Origin: Parachlorella kessleri
Lineage: Eukaryota > Chlorophyta > Trebouxiophyceae > Chlorellales > Chlorellaceae
Length of the DNA stretch: 43,588 bases
Reading direction: 5' to 3'
NCBI GenBank assembly: GCA_001598975.1
Contig: BBXU01002183.1
Span: 1 to 43,588, forward strand
Each line of letters opens with the position of its first letter. The stretch's first letter is position 1. The notes under the pieces were generated by a model. The model saw only the letters and a list, made by a program, of their open reading frames with translations, did not search any database and had not been told where the DNA came from. Position numbers and translations under genes: made by a program. Below are positions 41,119 through 43,588 of this stretch, piece after piece.

Positions 41119-42382
41119 GGTGAACCCGGTTATGGTGTCGGGTGCCTGCAGCAGAAGACGAGGCGAAAGAAGACTTGAGGAGCTGTGTACCACACCTGGG
41201 TGTGAAGGTGCAGTGTTGTAAGCGTGCAAGTGCCTGTCTCTGTCATGAGCTAGTGTGCAACTTTATGAAACACTGCACAGGTTACATAGGTTCAAGCCAC
41301 CTGTACCCCACACCTGTAGTATTGCTTCATAGGTACCCTACGTGGGTGTGTTGGAAAGTGAGTTGGTGGGAGCGCGGCTCTGAAGAGGAAGAGCTAGCAG
41401 TCTTGTGCACTGTTTCCCGTCATGTTGCAGATAAGTAGAGCATCACCTACAGATGGCTTTCGTGCATCCCATCAAAGCCGTGGGAGACGCAACGGGTCTT
41501 GAGTATTCCACATTGAACATGGAAACATGCGCTTGCTGCCAATTTCGACATACCTGTTCCTGGATGATTCAATCCGTGGACGGTAACGTACTACTAACAT
41601 GACACACCCGAGCAGTCTTGGGTACTCAAATTGATCCTTGGATTGATCTCAGTCCCTGCCCTATGCCTCTCCGCTGCTGCCGCTCGTTGATCAAAGTGAA
41701 GACACGTACGTACACTGAGCCGAGCCAGGCAGCCTGGGGACTTAGTGTTACTGCACAAAGTGCAACAGGCCCTGCCCAATATCACCCACATCAAGTTCAA
41801 GTAGTGATATTAGGACTTGCTCTAGTGTCCTCATGCCGAGTGAGGAGGGAGAGGTGAGGCTCTTCAACCGTGCACCAAGCTGTGTTATACCAGCTAGCTG
41901 TGTTGTCGTCAGGGTGGCAGGTAATGCGAACTGAGAGTGATGCGAACTGCATAACAGGGCTGGATGCAAAACTGCCAAGGTGCTGTCTCAACCCTCGCGC
42001 ACCAGCAGCACCACTACAACTGAGAGGTCATCCCTCCAAGTGCCACACACAGACTTTACACTGTGCCGACCTGCAACGCAGCAGCAGTGGACGGACAGCC
42101 AACACACCCTTCCAGGTGCTGCTTCCGGGGCCCAATGCTCTGCTGGCCACGCCCTGCCCAGCTGTCAACCCCACGTGCGGAGGCGGGTGCCAGTGAGACA
42201 ATTGCGAAACAGCTGCTGACGGCGCCAAGCCTTGCCCTGCCGCTGTGCTATCCCAGTCCTTCCCCATACTTGATCTACTTGATGAGCAGGTCGTAGTGGT
42301 TGCCACCAACGGGACGACTGCACCACAGCTGCTGACGACGCCAAGTCTTTCCCAACGGCGGCGCTCTTCCCCCGATCCATAT
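41119..42382. other. Intergenic region between the GT8 and OTU genes
   Basis: No gene supported. It holds one dispersed element (41908-41975) and, at its right side, a duplicated copy of the 3' end of the OTU coding region (from about 42276). Both flanking genes are on the minus strand, so this is the GT8 upstream region plus the OTU gene 3' region. Confidence 0.4.
41908..41975 (+). repeat. Dispersed 90-bp element, diverged copy
   Basis: GGGTGGCAGGTAATGCGAAC, then TAACAGGGCTGGATGCAAAA. Same orientation as all other copies. Confidence 0.6.
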
Positions 42383-42425
42383 CTACTTGATGAGCAGGTC
42401 GTAGTGGTTGCCGCCGGTGTACAGC
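42190..42425 (-). repeat. Tandem duplication of the OTU gene's terminal coding segment, about 107 bp period
   Basis: CTACTTGATGAGCAGGTCGT plus AGTGGTTGCC occurs at about 42276 and 42383, each preceded by GCTGCTGACG(G/A)CGCCAAG. On the minus strand it encodes GGNHYDLLIK-stop; the outer copy reads VGGNHYDLLIK-stop. The first stop met on the minus strand is at 42383, so the outer copy is 3' UTR or downstream sequence. Confidence 0.8.
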
Positions 42426-43191
42426 AGGCGCACGGGGCGCCGCCGCTGCCAGTCCTTGCCTGCCTTGCCAAACTTCTCGCCGTACTTCTGTATCGCCACA
42501 AAGCCGGCCGGCCTGCACGCTTGCCATGACACTGCTATACCACGCGGGTAGCTTGCCATTACACCATCAAAACATTGCCCTGACAACGCCAGAACAATGC
42601 CTGAACACATGGGCCGTGGTTGGGAGGCTTGTTGCACACGGGCAGGCAGGCAGGCAGGCAAGCGGGTAGGTGCTCTGATACCGCATCGTCGCCCACGTGG
42701 GGCGCTGGTGGGCAGGGCAGCAGCACAAGCTGCGCTGCTGCCAGCACTGTCCAGCTGCAAAACTCCATACCCAAAGGGCCACGCAGCAGCATGCCGCATC
42801 CAGCCCTGTCACTACAGTTCAGCCTTAGCTCCTCTCCCTTTGCATGGCCTGCCACCATCACCAAACAAAGCAGCGGCGCTGCCACAGCCGGTTCCACAAG
42901 TGACGCCAGCTCACCCGCCCCTGGCGTCGCTGCTGGTGAGGTGGGCAAACACGGGCACCCGCAAGCATCATGTTATGTAATGTCTTTCAATGCAGTAGTT
43001 AATGCAATTAGTGATGCTCCCAAGAACTGGTGAGGTTTTGCGCGTTGTTTCGATTATGTAAGACGACTCACCCTCCCTTGGCGTCGCTGCTGGTGAGGTA
43101 GACAAACACGGGCACCCGCAGCATCTGGCTCAGCACCAGCAGCTCGGCCTCGCCCCCCCAGAAGTTGGGCTGCACGATGCGGCGGCAGTAA
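42383..43191 (-). CDS. OTU-family cysteine protease (deubiquitinase), C-terminal exons
   Basis: Two exons are supported. Exon 43191-43072 encodes YCRRIVQPNFWGGEAELLVL followed by SQMLRVPVFVYLTSSDAKGG, ending at a GTGAGT donor. Exon 42512-42383 encodes PAGFVAIQKYGEKFGKAGKD then WQRRRPVRLLYTGGNHYDLL and IK-stop. The junction is in phase (GG|G). WGGE(A/I)EL plus a closing HYDLL is the OTU signature; the His in GGNHYD is the expected catalytic base. The catalytic Asp-Cys motif (DGNCLF type) would lie in upstream exons, which I cannot find between 43192 and 43588 and which may lie beyond the window. OTU proteases remove ubiquitin from substrates. Being near an F-box array is probably chance. Confidence 0.78.
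42905..43135 (-). repeat. Partial duplication of an OTU exon end inside its downstream intron
   Basis: The exon 3' end and its donor (plus strand GGCGTCGCTGCTGGTGAGGT, then CAAACACGGGCACCCGCA, at about 43079-43123) recur at about 42924-42965. The recurring copy is about 155 bp away in the intron and is preceded by CTCACCCG. It keeps the donor but lacks the rest of the exon. Confidence 0.8.
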
Positions 43192-43588
43192 CTGCAGGCG
43201 GGCAGCACCCCGAGGGGAGTCACAGCCTATGTAAAACAGCAAGGCCACAGGCCGCATCGTGCGAGGGCGCCAGCAGCTGTACCTCCCCGCTTTTGTAAGT
43301 CGGAGGTGCACAGCCTGGTGGCAATACCTACAGCCACATCATTGCGGAGTGTGAATGTGCCATGGAGCACTGTCCGCCCCCACCCCCACCCACGTGTTCT
43401 AATTCTGGAATGTGAGAGTCACGTCACACCGCACACCTGGGAGGCATGCACCCTGCCTCCCCGCTCCCAAGCATGACTGACATCAACAATGAGTTGCACC
43501 TGGGCAAGGGCACTCACTCTGTGAGCCCAGTCTCCGCTCTTTCCCCACAACTGACACACCACAGCTGATGGCTCTGTTATCCCCCCCC
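43192..43588. other. Right edge of the window
   Basis: Probably an intron or introns and upstream part of the OTU gene. No exon could be supported. Contains CCCACCCCCACCCACG and short C runs. Confidence 0.35.

Overview
This window reads as nuclear DNA of a green alga, most likely a Chlorella- or Coccomyxa-like chlorophyte. The taxon is inferred from the style of the sequence, not from a marker gene. Genes are split by many short introns with strong CAG acceptors and GTRNGT donors. Coding DNA is GC-rich, with Gln and Ala runs, and proteins carry eukaryotic domains (F-box, OTU, GT8). No rRNA, tRNA, CRISPR array or intact transposon was seen.

Left flank (1-10 kb). A minus-strand gene for an acidic, Gln-rich, probably nuclear protein of unknown function starts at 2671 and runs off the left edge. 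It is divergent from a five-exon plus-strand gene for 5-formyltetrahydrofolate cyclo-ligase (3056-5399). A ten-exon plus-strand gene follows for a secreted sorbosone/glucose-dehydrogenase-like beta-propeller protein (6108-9985). From 10.0 to 12.95 kb I see only non-coding DNA with dispersed repeats.

Centre (12.9-39.2 kb). This is a tandem array of ten copies of one gene family with a period of about 2.8 kb. Nine copies are on the minus strand and one (copy 7) is inverted. All ten share the first three exons: a short one starting the F-box (MLPKEVLQHxFS...), a 70-codon one finishing the F-box (RAMAVCSAWRD) and starting the leucine-rich repeats, and an exon of about 285 codons with about 11 more irregular LRRs. 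Eight copies also have a very short conserved last exon (VLHKxLPDGCEVEQA-stop or a variant); copies 1 and 7 lack it. Copies 3, 4, 6, 7, 8 and 9 look open in every exon assigned. Copies 1, 2, 5 and 10 carry frameshifts or stops. Copies share 5' and 3' modules in different combinations, so the array looks like a locus under birth-and-death evolution and gene conversion. The likely products are SCF ubiquitin-ligase substrate receptors with diversified LRR surfaces. This is the best candidate here for an undescribed system.

Right flank (39.2-43.6 kb). A minus-strand, single-exon, membrane-anchored GT8 glycosyltransferase (glycogenin/PGSIP-like) lies at 39910-41118. The 3' end of a minus-strand OTU-family deubiquitinase gene lies at 42383-43191 and probably continues past the right edge.

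Two themes cross the window. First, short tandem duplications of about 85-155 bp that include one exon edge plus adjacent intron occur in three unrelated genes, one of them producing an in-frame extra exon. Second, a dispersed element of about 90 bp (TGGCAGGTAGTGCGAACAGG core) recurs at least eight times.
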